DNA of 64,000 bases. Source: Maridesulfovibrio sp. (GTDB lineage Bacteria > Desulfobacterota > Desulfovibrionia > Desulfovibrionales > Desulfovibrionaceae). This document shows, piece by piece, positions 50,747 through 60,431 of this stretch. Both the position numbers and the translations under genes were made by a program. Where the stretch lies: contig NZ_OY762999.1 of assembly GCF_963666665.1 (NCBI RefSeq), forward strand, positions 3,568,001 through 3,632,000, read 5' to 3'. The first letter of the stretch is position 1, and each line of letters begins with the position of its first letter. Below the pieces are notes generated by a model that was not told where the DNA came from, did no database searches, and saw only the letters and a list, made by a program, of their open reading frames with translations.

Positions 50747-51646
50747 CTATTTCCACAATACCGGATTAAGTAATTTCTCCGGTACCTTGTTAAAAATTGT
50801 TTTGACTTCCTCGACAAGACCATTGGGCAGTTTGCAGCTGAATGATTCGATGTTTTCCAGCATCTGCTCCGGCAGTTCGGCTCCCACCAGAATCTTTGCT
50901 TGTGGATAAGCCTTTGCTGCATATCCCAAGGCCAGATTTTGAATGGAAAGACCGGATGCTTTAACTAACGCATTCAATCTTTTAATGAAAGGAGCTGCGA
51001 ATTTCATGTGTTCCGGGAGATTTGTGGAATCCATGAACATCAGCCCTTGCAAGAAAACGCTGCGCACGTAAATGGTCTTGCCGGACTCAATTGCTTTCTC
51101 AAAGACACCGGAGTCTTCAAAACGGCGGTCAAAAAGATTTGAGGGCAGTTGAATAAGGTCAATTCCGTCTGTCTCAACGGCGCGGACGGCCATTTCCGGT
51201 GTATAAACCGAAATGCCGATTTTATCCGCCAGTCCCTGCTTACGTATTTCCTTGGTCTGCTCTTTGATTCCCTTGTCCCACATAGGCAGGAAATCTTCTT
51301 TGTGGATCATGTAGCCGTAGAATTTTTCAATGCCCAGATTGTCCAGCGACTTGCGGATTGCTTTTCCCATGCTTCCGGGGTGTAGCAGATCAAGTTGTGG
51401 GTGTGGTTTGCTGATAATTTTGGCCTTGTTCTCAAGGTCCAGATTACGCAGGCTTTTTCCGAGGACGTTCTCGCTTTCGCCATAAGCTTGGGCGGTATCG
51501 AATTCACGACCTCCGTTTTCCCATGACGCAGCTACAATTTCGTCGGCAAGTTGTTGATCCGGTTGCCCGGCTTGATTGGCTATGCCGTAGCTCATGCCGA
51601 GCTGGGCTGTTCCCAACACTAGCCGGGACATATCTATCTCGGGCAT
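50747..51646 (-). CDS. Aldo/keto reductase in nonulosonate locus
   Basis: The 299-residue barrel has Phe-Asp-Thr-Ala-Gln-Ala-Tyr-Gly (catalytic Asp and Tyr), a Lys in Ile-Ser-Lys-Pro-His and a His in Met-Ile-His-Lys, the usual AKR tetrad. It starts directly at the PseC stop. It is not part of the standard six-step pseudaminic route and may reduce or oxidise a sugar carbonyl to give a variant nonulosonate, together with the class III aminotransferase. Confidence 0.87.
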   Translation of the reverse strand: MPEIDMSRLVLGTAQLGMSYGIANQAGQPDQQLADEIVAASWENGGREFDTAQAYGESENVLGKSLRNLDLENKAKIISKPHPQLDLLHPGSMGKAIRKSLDNLGIEKFYGYMIHKEDFLPMWDKGIKEQTKEIRKQGLADKIGISVYTPEMAVRAVETDGIDLIQLPSNLFDRRFEDSGVFEKAIESGKTIYVRSVFLQGLMFMDSTNLPEHMKFAAPFIKRLNALVKASGLSIQNLALGYAAKAYPQAKILVGAELPEQMLENIESFSCKLPNGLVEEVKTIFNKVPEKLLNPVLWK

Positions 51647-52801
51647 CTACTTATCGCTCACTTCTGCCAAGGCTGCTTTAACAGTTACCACAACATGATT
51701 TACATCTTCATCTTCCATCAATGGGAACATAGGCAGGGAAATCAAACCATCATATGCTTCTTCGGCAACCGGGCACATACCTTCATGGGTGCCGAAGTTG
51801 TCTTTGTAGTATGGATGCAGATGAACCGGGATGTAATGAACCTGCACACCAAGACCGTGTGCGCGCAGGTAGTCGAAAACTTCTTTTCGTTTTTCGCTGC
51901 GGTTTTTTCCTTCCAGATTGATCACGTAAAGATGGTAGGCATGTTCGGACCCTTCCAGCTTACCAAGCGGAGTCAGTCCATCCATAGCAGCAAATTTTTC
52001 GTCATACATTGCTGCAATTTCGCGTCTTCTCTTAATCCACTCTGGGAGTCTGGAGAGCTGGCTTAAGCCGAGCGCACACTGAAAATCGGTGATTCGGTAG
52101 TTGAAGCCGAGGTCCTGCATTTCGTAGAACCAACCGTCTCGTTGTCTGAAATCAGCGGTAATACCGTGGTTTCTGAAAATGCGCATGCGTTTGTCGTATT
52201 CGGCATTGTCAGTCACAGCCATACCGCCTTCTCCGGTGGTCATGTGCTTGACCGGATGAAAGCTGTACAGGGTTATGTCTGCCAGAGATCCGACTTTTTT
52301 CCCGTTAAGGCTGCCGCCGATGGAGTGGCAGCCATCTGCGGCAAGGAAAAGGCCGTGTTTGTCAGCGATCTTGCGCAGAGCTTCATAGTCGCAGGGCTGG
52401 CCAGTATAATCGACGGCAATGATTCCCTTGGTTTTGGGAGTAATCTTTTTCTCCACTTCAGCAGGATCAATAAGCAATGTTTTCGGGTCAACGTCGGCAA
52501 AAACCGGAATTGCCTTCATGTATGCTACGCAGTTGGCAGAAGCGGCAAAGGTCATTGGCGGAACAATGACCTCGTCGCCTTCTTTAACGTCAAAAGCATA
52601 CATTGCGGCGTGCAGAGCAGCTGTTCCGCTGTTAACTGCAACGCCATGGGCTACACCGGATATCTCCGCCACAGCTTGTTCGAATTCCGCAACTTTTGGT
52701 CCGGTGGTCAACCAGCCGGAAGTCAGGGCGTCTGTGACGGCCTTGAGGTCCTGTTCGTCTATTGACTGTCGACCGTAAGGAATATTCTTGGATATGCCCA
52801 T
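51647..52801 (-). CDS. pseC: UDP-4-amino-4,6-dideoxy-N-acetyl-altrosamine transaminase
   Basis: The 384-residue DegT-family transaminase begins Ile-Pro-Tyr-Gly-Arg-Gln-Ser-Ile and has the PLP Lys in His-Pro-Val-Lys-His-Met-Thr-Thr-Gly-Glu-Gly-Gly. It aminates the 4-keto product of PseB. It lies 10 bases after pseB. Confidence 0.93.
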   Translation of the reverse strand: MGISKNIPYGRQSIDEQDLKAVTDALTSGWLTTGPKVAEFEQAVAEISGVAHGVAVNSGTAALHAAMYAFDVKEGDEVIVPPMTFAASANCVAYMKAIPVFADVDPKTLLIDPAEVEKKITPKTKGIIAVDYTGQPCDYEALRKIADKHGLFLAADGCHSIGGSLNGKKVGSLADITLYSFHPVKHMTTGEGGMAVTDNAEYDKRMRIFRNHGITADFRQRDGWFYEMQDLGFNYRITDFQCALGLSQLSRLPEWIKRRREIAAMYDEKFAAMDGLTPLGKLEGSEHAYHLYVINLEGKNRSEKRKEVFDYLRAHGLGVQVHYIPVHLHPYYKDNFGTHEGMCPVAEEAYDGLISLPMFPLMEDEDVNHVVVTVKAALAEVSDK

Positions 52802-52811
52802 CTGAGGATGC

Positions 52812-53804
52812 CTACTTGTCGATTTTCAGGGTTGAAACCATTTTGATGAGACCTTCCTCATCAACCCAGTCCACGTTGCTGTCGGATGTGTATTCAAATC
52901 CTTCAGCAACAGGTGCGCCACCGATCATTTCAGCATGTTTAGCCATGAACTGGGAGTCGGGCTTGATTACGTAGTATTCATCAAATTCAGCAGTGTTGCG
53001 GGCATCATCTACAGAAATCATCATTTCATGCAGTTTTTCGCCGGGGCGGATGCCGATGATCTTCTGTTCGCAGTCCGGGCCCATGGCTTTAGCCAGATCG
53101 GTAATTTTCATACTAGGAATTTTCTGGACGAAAATTTCACCGCCGACCATTTTTTCAAAACCGTCCAGAACAAATTGGACTGCGTCTTCGAGAGTGGTCC
53201 AGAATCTGGTCATGCGCGGATCAGTGATGGTCAGGATCCCGGTTTCTTTCTGTTTCTGAAAAAGGGGAATGACACTGCCTCGGCTTCCCACAACGTTACC
53301 GTAGCGGACAACACTGAATTTAGTATCTCCCGATGCAGCATAGAGGTTGCCGGCCACAAAAAGTTTGTCGGAGCAAAGTTTGGTGGCACCGTATAGGTTG
53401 ACCGGGCTTACTGCCTTGTCTGTGCTCAAGGCAACCACTTTTTCTACACCCAGATCAATGGCGGTGTTGATGATATTCTGGGCACCGATGATGTTGGTCT
53501 TAATTGCTTCAAAGGGATTGTACTCAGAAGCGGGAACCTGTTTCATGGCAGCTGCATGGATTACGTAGTCTACTCCTCTGAAAGCACGGTAGAGCCTTTC
53601 TTTATCACGGACGTCGCCGATGAAGTAACGCATGCAGGGAAATTCTGTGTCGGAGAATTTACGCGACATTTCGTACTGTTTGAATTCGTCACGGCTGTAT
53701 ATGATTAATCTTTTGGGAGAGTATTTTTCCAAGATCATTTTAACACATTTATGCCCGAAAGAGCCTGTTCCGCCGGTGATCAGAATACTTTTTCCGTTAA
53801 ACAT
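52812..53804 (-). CDS. pseB: UDP-N-acetylglucosamine 4,6-dehydratase (inverting)
   Basis: The 330-residue extended SDR has Thr-Gly-Gly-Thr-Gly-Ser-Phe-Gly at 10-17 and Tyr-Gly-Ala-Thr-Lys. The short soluble form with Leu-Ile-Ile-Tyr-Ser-Arg-Asp-Glu is typical of PseB/FlaA1, the first committed pseudaminic acid step. It follows the ABC transporter by 12 bases. Confidence 0.93.
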   Translation of the reverse strand: MFNGKSILITGGTGSFGHKCVKMILEKYSPKRLIIYSRDEFKQYEMSRKFSDTEFPCMRYFIGDVRDKERLYRAFRGVDYVIHAAAMKQVPASEYNPFEAIKTNIIGAQNIINTAIDLGVEKVVALSTDKAVSPVNLYGATKLCSDKLFVAGNLYAASGDTKFSVVRYGNVVGSRGSVIPLFQKQKETGILTITDPRMTRFWTTLEDAVQFVLDGFEKMVGGEIFVQKIPSMKITDLAKAMGPDCEQKIIGIRPGEKLHEMMISVDDARNTAEFDEYYVIKPDSQFMAKHAEMIGGAPVAEGFEYTSDSNVDWVDEEGLIKMVSTLKIDK

Positions 53805-53816
53805 TATATTCTCCTC

Positions 53817-55526
53817 TTAACCCTTGAGGGTGTTTTTATCTTCAATAAGGCGGATGCCTTTGTCTTCAATTCTGTATACTTTGTCGCACTGCTCAATGGT
53901 TGAGAGTCTGTGCGCGATAATAATCAGTGTCTTGCCTTCGCTGACTTTAAAAATGTGATCCATAATCCGTTTTTCAGTCTGGCTGTCCAGAGCCGAGGTT
54001 GCTTCATCAAGAACCAGAAGGTCCGGATTACCGTACAACGCTCTGGCAATGGCTATTCGCTGCTTCTGTCCCCCGGACAGTTGAGAACCGTCTTCACCTA
54101 CCGGTGTTTCAATCCCTTCATTCTGTTCAAGGAAAGGGGTTAGTTCAGCTTTATCTAGAGCCTTTTTTATTTGCTGTTCATCCCGTTTTCGCCCAAAAGT
54201 GACATTTTCGGCCACTGTTGAGTCGAAAAGGTATATTGATTGCGGAATATAGCCAATTTTTTCACGCCATGTGAGCATGTTTTTTTCGGTAAGTATTTTG
54301 CCGTCAACGGTGATCTTACCGGAGAAGGAGGTGTACATTCCAATTATAATGTCCGCAAGGGTACTTTTCCCCGCTCCGCTCTCTCCGATCAGGGCAATTT
54401 TTTCGCCCTTTTTAATATTCATGGAAATGTTTTCCAGCACCAGATCTTCAGTGTAACCAAAGCTCATTTTCCTAATATCGATCTGTTCATTAAATTCAAG
54501 TGGGGCATTGCCCAGTTTGTGGGTCTCAATGTTTAGATCATCATGGAGAAGTTCGATGCTCTTGGTGTAGTAGAGCATGTTATTGTAACTACTTAATATT
54601 CTGTTTACTGAGGGCAGCATGCGGTACATGGCCAATGCAAATAGTGAAACAATCGGGATGATAGTTGTCACATTGTGACCATGCATAAGTGCGTATATAA
54701 GTGCAGCGATGAGCAGGGAGAAACCGATACTCTCCAGCGAAAGTCGCGGCACGGTGTTATATGTGTTGTTCATAACCATGGCGTTAACGTATCCCTGTCC
54801 GGATTTGTACAGGGCTTTGACCGCTGTTTCTTCGCCAGCCATTAGTTTGATAAATTTAAGGTTGTTCAGTGTTTCGCTTATCGTACGATAATATATTTCC
54901 TGAAAGTGATTACGTTTGAGCCCTTCCTTTTTAATCAATCGGGAAATGACGTTGACAAGTAATAAGACCATCAAGCCGAGAAATCCAGTTAGGATCAGTG
55001 TAACCTTCCAATTGACCACCAGAAGGGCGGTATAAAGAAAGGAAGAAACGAAAAGCTCCGAGATTAACAGTAGCAAGGAATAAAAAAACATGGCTGCGTT
55101 AGTTGTCTCGGTAATGAGTTTTTTCGAGAGATCGGAACTGTTCCGGGTGGTCATATCTTGATATTTGATATGAACGTAGTTGGAGAATATTCTAGTGGCC
55201 AGAGAAAGAAAAATTCCCTGTGAATATTTCTGAATTAAATACATGTAACAGAGATTGAATATACCTCTGGATACATAAAAGCCAATGAGCACGAATCCGA
55301 AGGTCACGACAAATGATTGAACATCACTGAATCCGAGCAGGCTGTAGGCAAAATTGTAATACTTATTATTCGTAACCAGCGAAAAGTCACTTGCAACGGA
55401 AATAAATGGTAAAATAGCCGAAATGCCTACAGTCTCGATTCCAGAGATAAGGATGGACAGCACGACTAACCCGAAAATACTTTGTTTCTGGGTTGTATTT
55501 AAGAGTCCGGAGATCTTTTTGATCAT
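53817..55526 (-). CDS. ABC exporter, PglK/MsbA-like lipid-linked oligosaccharide flippase
   Basis: The 569-residue protein is a half-transporter: six membrane helices (about 1-320) and an ATPase domain with Walker A Gly-Glu-Ser-Gly-Ala-Gly-Lys-Ser-Thr, signature Leu-Ser-Gly-Gly-Gln-Lys-Gln-Arg and Leu-Asp-Glu-Ala-Thr-Ser-Ala-Leu-Asp. In Campylobacter, PglK flips the undecaprenyl-linked heptasaccharide used by PglB. A PglB homologue lies at 16417 here, so this protein may export its donor glycan. An export role for another lipid-linked polymer cannot be excluded. Confidence 0.82.
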   Translation of the reverse strand: MIKKISGLLNTTQKQSIFGLVVLSILISGIETVGISAILPFISVASDFSLVTNNKYYNFAYSLLGFSDVQSFVVTFGFVLIGFYVSRGIFNLCYMYLIQKYSQGIFLSLATRIFSNYVHIKYQDMTTRNSSDLSKKLITETTNAAMFFYSLLLLISELFVSSFLYTALLVVNWKVTLILTGFLGLMVLLLVNVISRLIKKEGLKRNHFQEIYYRTISETLNNLKFIKLMAGEETAVKALYKSGQGYVNAMVMNNTYNTVPRLSLESIGFSLLIAALIYALMHGHNVTTIIPIVSLFALAMYRMLPSVNRILSSYNNMLYYTKSIELLHDDLNIETHKLGNAPLEFNEQIDIRKMSFGYTEDLVLENISMNIKKGEKIALIGESGAGKSTLADIIIGMYTSFSGKITVDGKILTEKNMLTWREKIGYIPQSIYLFDSTVAENVTFGRKRDEQQIKKALDKAELTPFLEQNEGIETPVGEDGSQLSGGQKQRIAIARALYGNPDLLVLDEATSALDSQTEKRIMDHIFKVSEGKTLIIIAHRLSTIEQCDKVYRIEDKGIRLIEDKNTLKG

Positions 55527-55547
55527 GATAGAGGTTAAATCCTTTCC

Positions 55548-56507
55548 TTAATCTTCAATCTCATAGTCATTCATGTACCAGTCCACAGTCTTTTTCAGAC
55601 CTACCTCAAGAGGAACTTCCGGTTCGTAACCGAGCACTTTCCATGATTTGGAAATGTCGGAAAGGCGGTCTTTTACCGCATCCCAGTTACGTCTCTCTTT
55701 GAATACGATTTTAGAGGATGAGCCGGTGTATTCAATGATCATTTTGGCAAGATCAATGATCTGGGTCGGTTTTCCGGTGCCGCCGTTGAAGATATCACCA
55801 TCTTTTACTTCGGAAAGGGCGGCGAGAGTCAATAACTGGGCGGTGTTACCCACAAAAGTGAAATCGCGGGTCTCGGTGCCGTCGCCGGTGATGAAAAGCG
55901 GGTCGCCCTTGATGGCACGTACAATAAAGTTGGGGATGACATTGCGGTATGCACCGTGCGGTTCATAAGGGCCGTAGGTATTGAAAACCCTGATAGAAAC
56001 CGCCGGGATTTTAAACATGGAAGCGTAGTATTTCACATACAGTTCAGCTGTATATTTGTTGATGGCATACGGGGTTTCGTGGGGATAAATATAGTCTCTC
56101 TCGTTCATCATGGCAGCGTTGCCGTAAACGCATGAAGAAGAAGTGTAGACAAATTTCTTAAGCTCTGTATTTTCTTTGCAGATCTCAAGCAGGTTCATGG
56201 TGCCGATGATGTTGGCCTGCACATCCTTGAAAGGATGATCAACGGAGTTCTGGTTGGCGAAATGAGCTGCCAGATGGAAAACATAGTTTGGCTTGAACGC
56301 ATCCATTTGCTCGCGGTAGGAGTCGATCTGCCCGATATCGGCTTTAATGAAAGTGATCCGCTCATCTTCCGGAAGGTAATTCTTATATCCAGAGGACAGG
56401 TCATCAAGAACCATCACCGATCCGGCTCCGGCTTTAAGCAGTCTTTCAATAAGATTCAGTCCGATGGCACCGGCGCCGCCGGTTACAAGTACTTTGGCAT
56501 TATTCAT
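55548..56507 (-). CDS. NAD-dependent epimerase/dehydratase (extended SDR)
   Basis: The 319-residue protein has Thr-Gly-Gly-Ala-Gly-Ala-Ile-Gly near the start and Tyr-x3-Lys as Tyr-Ala-Ile-Asn-Lys. It resembles UDP-sugar 4-epimerases and related nucleotide-sugar enzymes. It starts at an ATG overlapping the upstream glycosyltransferase stop (ATGAATAA), with GAGG nine bases before it. Confidence 0.85.
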   Translation of the reverse strand: MNNAKVLVTGGAGAIGLNLIERLLKAGAGSVMVLDDLSSGYKNYLPEDERITFIKADIGQIDSYREQMDAFKPNYVFHLAAHFANQNSVDHPFKDVQANIIGTMNLLEICKENTELKKFVYTSSSCVYGNAAMMNERDYIYPHETPYAINKYTAELYVKYYASMFKIPAVSIRVFNTYGPYEPHGAYRNVIPNFIVRAIKGDPLFITGDGTETRDFTFVGNTAQLLTLAALSEVKDGDIFNGGTGKPTQIIDLAKMIIEYTGSSSKIVFKERRNWDAVKDRLSDISKSWKVLGYEPEVPLEVGLKKTVDWYMNDYEIED

Positions 56508-57678
56508 CAAAAAGGGCCTCACGAATGTTTTCGTAGCTGTTGTTCATGTCGTAGTGGTCTTTTCCTTCTTTGTGCAATTCAGCCAGATCAGTTGAATCCA
56601 GTCTGCGCACAAGTGCGGCAATAGAAGGAACATCGGCACTGTCAGCCACCAGCAGCTCTTTCTGGATGTCACGCACTATTTGGGTGGTGGTGGATGAGAG
56701 AGGGCTCAGGGCCACCACGGGTTTGCCCGCACCGATGTAGTCGGCGAGCTTGGAAGGAAAGAACGGGGAATCCTTAAGCGGGGCATCGATGACCAGCAGG
56801 ATATCCGCTTCGGAAAGGATTTCTATTGAATCCAGATAGGGAACCGGATCAAAGAATCTGATCAGCTCCGGGCATTTTTTTTCTGCCAACTGACGCTCTT
56901 CTTCCTTCATCCGTCCGTAGAAGTGAAATTCGAGATTTTGTGGCTTGACTTTGTGAACAGCATCAATGAGCGGCGCAGCTGAACGTAAGCCGTAGATATT
57001 ACCTGTATGGGCAATGATCTTCTTGGATGGTTCTGTTTGTCGGCGTGAGTATAGGTCCGGATCAAATACATGAGGCAGGACTTTGATCTTGTTGATGTCA
57101 GCATTAAGTCCTTTTACGAATAGATCTTTGGTCTTTTCTGAGGTTACAGTGATTGTGTCCGCTCTTGATATCACTGTTTTTTCGTATAATTCGTTAATCT
57201 TGCGTTGGATTCCTGTGCGGTATGAAAGGTACGGATTCAGGGTCCACGGATCGGAAAAGTGAGCGGTCCAATGCAGGTTGCGGTCGGTTTCCTTTACAGC
57301 CAGCCCGGCAAGGTGGTTCACCAGCGGGGTTGAGTGGGTATATAGACCATCAATCTGAAATTCTTTGATCAGCTTGATAGCTGCTTTGGCTGCAGGAAAT
57401 TTCCACCAGAATTTGCGGTCGGTAATTTCCAGTCCGCCGCAAAGGTAATGCAGCCATTTTTCACCGGGAAGTCTGTTCACTCGGTGAATGGTTAGATTTT
57501 CATGATCTCGGAGCAGTTTCTGGTCCAGAAATTCAAAGTCGGGATTATCACAGCAGGTCAGCACATGAACCCGGTGCCCGTTCTGGGCCAGAGTCAGGGC
57601 GCGTCGCTGGACCTGAATGGATTCCGGCGAGAGGATCGGTGGAAAATCGTATGTTATGAACAGGATTGATTTTTTCAT
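56500..57678 (-). CDS. Glycosyltransferase, family 4-like
   Basis: The 392-residue GT-B protein has a Phe-Pro-Pro-Ile start, a Thr-Gly-Asn-Ile-Tyr-Gly second-domain entry and a Pro-Ser-Lys-Leu-Ala-Asp-Tyr-Ile-Gly-Ala-Gly-Lys-Pro-Val stretch typical of GT4 donors. It adds a sugar in the growing glycan. Its neighbour at 57694 is a second GT4 enzyme, giving two consecutive additions. Confidence 0.87.
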   Translation of the reverse strand: MKKSILFITYDFPPILSPESIQVQRRALTLAQNGHRVHVLTCCDNPDFEFLDQKLLRDHENLTIHRVNRLPGEKWLHYLCGGLEITDRKFWWKFPAAKAAIKLIKEFQIDGLYTHSTPLVNHLAGLAVKETDRNLHWTAHFSDPWTLNPYLSYRTGIQRKINELYEKTVISRADTITVTSEKTKDLFVKGLNADINKIKVLPHVFDPDLYSRRQTEPSKKIIAHTGNIYGLRSAAPLIDAVHKVKPQNLEFHFYGRMKEEERQLAEKKCPELIRFFDPVPYLDSIEILSEADILLVIDAPLKDSPFFPSKLADYIGAGKPVVALSPLSSTTTQIVRDIQKELLVADSADVPSIAALVRRLDSTDLAELHKEGKDHYDMNNSYENIREALFDE

Positions 57679-57693
57679 CTTGCTACGCTGAGT

Positions 57694-58839
57694 TTATAAA
57701 AATTCTCTGTAAAGGTCCGCATAGCGGGCTTCTGTCTGCTGGGGATGCCAATGGCTTTCAGCATATTCCCGGGCTTTTCTACCCATTTGTTCACGGTGGT
57801 CGGTAGCAGCCATTCTCTGCAGTGCATCGGAATATCCTGATGCGGAATTTTCAACAAGCTCCATCCAGCCGTCTTCGAATTCCGGGACCTGATTTTTGTT
57901 GTCCCGTTTGTTTACAATGATTGGTAAGCCGCTCAAGGAAGCTTCGAGTATGGTTTTCGGTATTCCATCGTAGTCGCTGTGAATGGCAAAAACATCGTAT
58001 GAGCTGCTTTGCTCACAGACTTCGTCATTAGCCATGCGTCTGATGAAATCAACCTGACCGGGGCCTTCAATTCCCTTTGCCTGCTCCATCAGTCCGGTGC
58101 GTAATGGGCCGTCTCCCACAACAGTAAGCCGGGCACCGGTTTTTATGGCGGCTTCGATGAGTTTGTCTGGGTTTTTACCGGGAATGAGCCGTCCAACAGA
58201 GAAAATTTTTAGAGGTCCGTCAGCATCATAACTCTCTTTGGCTATGATTTTGTCAGGGTTTACCGCATTGTATATGGTTCTGATTTTGCCGGTCTTTCTT
58301 TTTTCTACGTAAGAAAGAATAGAGCGGTAAACGACTACTACGGAATCGGCGTTTTTCAGAGTCACGTTCTCCACTGCTGCAGAGAAGTGGTAGTAAAGGA
58401 AATTTTTCCAGCCGAAGCTGATATCACGGCGGTTTTCATCCGGATGAGTATGCAGGGAAACCACATAGGGAATTCCCAATTCTTTTTTGATTTCAGAGGC
58501 AACAAAGCCGTTAATGTAGTTGCCGTAGCTGCGAATAAGGTCCGGTTTTATTTCTTTCGCGAGCTTAACCCCTTCGGCAGCCCACCCTTTGAGCAGGGCG
58601 GGCCGCCAGAAGAGGGATTTAAGTAGCAGTGTTTTGTCGGCCGGAAGGTTGTGGAAGTGCAATCTTGCCTTCCCGGCCATTTTCTGCAGAGCTTCAGCAT
58701 TGGGCTTGTCTCCGTTGGTCATCAGGATGTGTACATCATCGAAGACCTCCCCCGGATTGTAATAGCGAGAGGTTATCTCCCCCTTTTCTTCAAGGTGTGA
58801 AAGGGGGTCAGTGATGATATTCAGGAGGGTTTTGCCCAT
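57694..58839 (-). CDS. Glycosyltransferase, family 4
   Basis: The 381-residue GT-B protein has the Ser-Val-Gly-Arg-Leu-Ile-Pro-Gly-Lys-Asn motif, the donor-site Asp-Gly-Ile-Pro-Lys-Thr-Ile-Leu-Glu-Ala stretch and an adjacent Gly-Leu-Pro-Ile-Ile. It is probably cytoplasmic and uses a nucleotide sugar. It is 12 bases from the dehydrogenase/acetyltransferase fusion upstream. Confidence 0.88.
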   Translation of the reverse strand: MGKTLLNIITDPLSHLEEKGEITSRYYNPGEVFDDVHILMTNGDKPNAEALQKMAGKARLHFHNLPADKTLLLKSLFWRPALLKGWAAEGVKLAKEIKPDLIRSYGNYINGFVASEIKKELGIPYVVSLHTHPDENRRDISFGWKNFLYYHFSAAVENVTLKNADSVVVVYRSILSYVEKRKTGKIRTIYNAVNPDKIIAKESYDADGPLKIFSVGRLIPGKNPDKLIEAAIKTGARLTVVGDGPLRTGLMEQAKGIEGPGQVDFIRRMANDEVCEQSSSYDVFAIHSDYDGIPKTILEASLSGLPIIVNKRDNKNQVPEFEDGWMELVENSASGYSDALQRMAATDHREQMGRKAREYAESHWHPQQTEARYADLYREFL

Positions 58840-58851
58840 TCTGTCAGCTCT

Positions 58852-60420
58852 TTATTTCTTAAGAGTCAGGCTGTTTGAGCCTTCTTCTTCGTATTTATTA
58901 TTACAACTTACGCATTCAAGGGATTGCGGAAGTATTTCACCGCATTCGCAAACCCAGCCGATTCTTTTGGCGGGGGTGCCGACCATGAGTGCGTAATCAG
59001 GTACATCTCTGGTCACAACCGCTCCAGCTCCGATGAAGGCATAGCTGCCTACAGTGTTGCCGCAGACGATGGTGCTGTTTGCACCAAGGGAGGCACCCTT
59101 TTTAATCAGGGTTTCGCGCACTTCATTCATGCGGTTCACATGAGCGCGGGGGTTGAACACGTTGGTGAAGACCATGGAAGGTCCGCAGAATACGTCATCT
59201 TCAAGGGTTACGCCCTTGTAGACGGAAACGTTATTCTGGATTTTGCAGCCGTTGCCGATGGTTACATCCGGTCCTGCAACAACGTTCTGACCTAGGTTGC
59301 AGTTCTCACCGATGGTGGTGTTCTTCATCACATGGGAGAAATGCCAGATTTTGGTTCCTGCACCGATAACCGCGCCAGCATCAACCACAGCGGTCTCGTG
59401 TACCTGCGCAGAAGCTGCTTTATCTTCACAATCCATCAGGACTTCGCAGCCCTTGTTGTTCATGGATTTCTGAGCAGCATTGAGTACTTTAAGGACTCTC
59501 AATCCTTCCTCTGCATCGGTTCTGGGGAGAACTTTTGATTCAATGCAATCGAGGAAATGTTTGCATTCGAGGAACAGGGGCTCATCCTGAGGGACTTCAA
59601 CCCGTTCAGCGTCTGCTTTATTGGGTACGGGAATGTTGTTTTCCCATTCCACTTTGTGGGGGTAGAGCAGGAGCTTGTCTTCCCAAGGCTGGGTGTCGTC
59701 AAACACCGCCATCTTTTCATCACCGACCACAACCAGCTTCTGTTCTTTGAAGGGGTGCAGCCAGGAAACAAAAATGTGAGCCTTGGTTCCACTGGGGAAC
59801 TCAAGGTGGGTCGTGGTGACGTCAGCAATGTGCTGATGCAAGTAGTTTCCGCCTGTGGCAATGACTTTTTCAGGCTCTTCTCCGGTAAGGGAGAGAATCA
59901 TGGAAATGTCATGGGGTGCGAATGACCAGAGGATGTTTTCTTCGCGGCGAATTTTACCTAGGTTCAGCCTGTTGGAGTATATGTAGTTGATGCGGCCTAG
60001 TTCGCCGGATTCCACCAGTTCGCGCAATTTCACGAAGATGGGGTGGTACTGCAGCAAATGACCTACCATGAGGATAAGGTCTTTATCCTTGGCTATCTTG
60101 ATCAGATCTTCAGCTTCTTTTTCATCAAGCACCAGCGGTTTTTCCACATAAACATGCTTGCCGGAAAGCAGGGCTTCCTTGGCAAGGTTGAAGTGGGTTT
60201 CCGCTGGGGTAGCGATGATGATTCCGCCGATTTCGTCGTTGGAAAGCACATCTGCATAGGAAAGCACAGTTTCAACTTCAGGGTATTGCTCCTTGAAGCT
60301 GGCCAGTGTTTCTGCGTTAGTGTCGCAGATCATTTTCAGCGCACCGGTACGGTCATAGTTACGGACAAGGTTTTTGCCCCAGTAACCGGAACCGACTACA
60401 GCAACTTTAAGCTCGCTCAT
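58852..60420 (-). CDS. Fusion of sugar 3-dehydrogenase (WlbA-like) and left-handed beta-helix acetyltransferase (WlbB-like), plus zinc ribbon
   Basis: Residues 1 to about 320 form a Gfo/Idh/MocA oxidoreductase (Gly-Ser-Gly-Tyr-Trp-Gly, Glu-Lys-Pro-Leu). About 335-495 are a hexapeptide-repeat LbH acyltransferase (Gly-Ala-Gly-Thr-Lys-Ile-Trp-His, Val-Gly-Thr-Pro-Ala-Lys). The end has Cys-x-Cys...Cys-x2-Cys like a zinc ribbon. With the downstream transaminase it would make a UDP-3-acetamido sugar in the WbpB-WbpE-WbpD or WlbA-C manner. The fusion puts step one and step three in one chain. Confidence 0.88.
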   Translation of the reverse strand: MSELKVAVVGSGYWGKNLVRNYDRTGALKMICDTNAETLASFKEQYPEVETVLSYADVLSNDEIGGIIIATPAETHFNLAKEALLSGKHVYVEKPLVLDEKEAEDLIKIAKDKDLILMVGHLLQYHPIFVKLRELVESGELGRINYIYSNRLNLGKIRREENILWSFAPHDISMILSLTGEEPEKVIATGGNYLHQHIADVTTTHLEFPSGTKAHIFVSWLHPFKEQKLVVVGDEKMAVFDDTQPWEDKLLLYPHKVEWENNIPVPNKADAERVEVPQDEPLFLECKHFLDCIESKVLPRTDAEEGLRVLKVLNAAQKSMNNKGCEVLMDCEDKAASAQVHETAVVDAGAVIGAGTKIWHFSHVMKNTTIGENCNLGQNVVAGPDVTIGNGCKIQNNVSVYKGVTLEDDVFCGPSMVFTNVFNPRAHVNRMNEVRETLIKKGASLGANSTIVCGNTVGSYAFIGAGAVVTRDVPDYALMVGTPAKRIGWVCECGEILPQSLECVSCNNKYEEEGSNSLTLKK

Positions 60421-60431
60421 GGGAATCTCCC

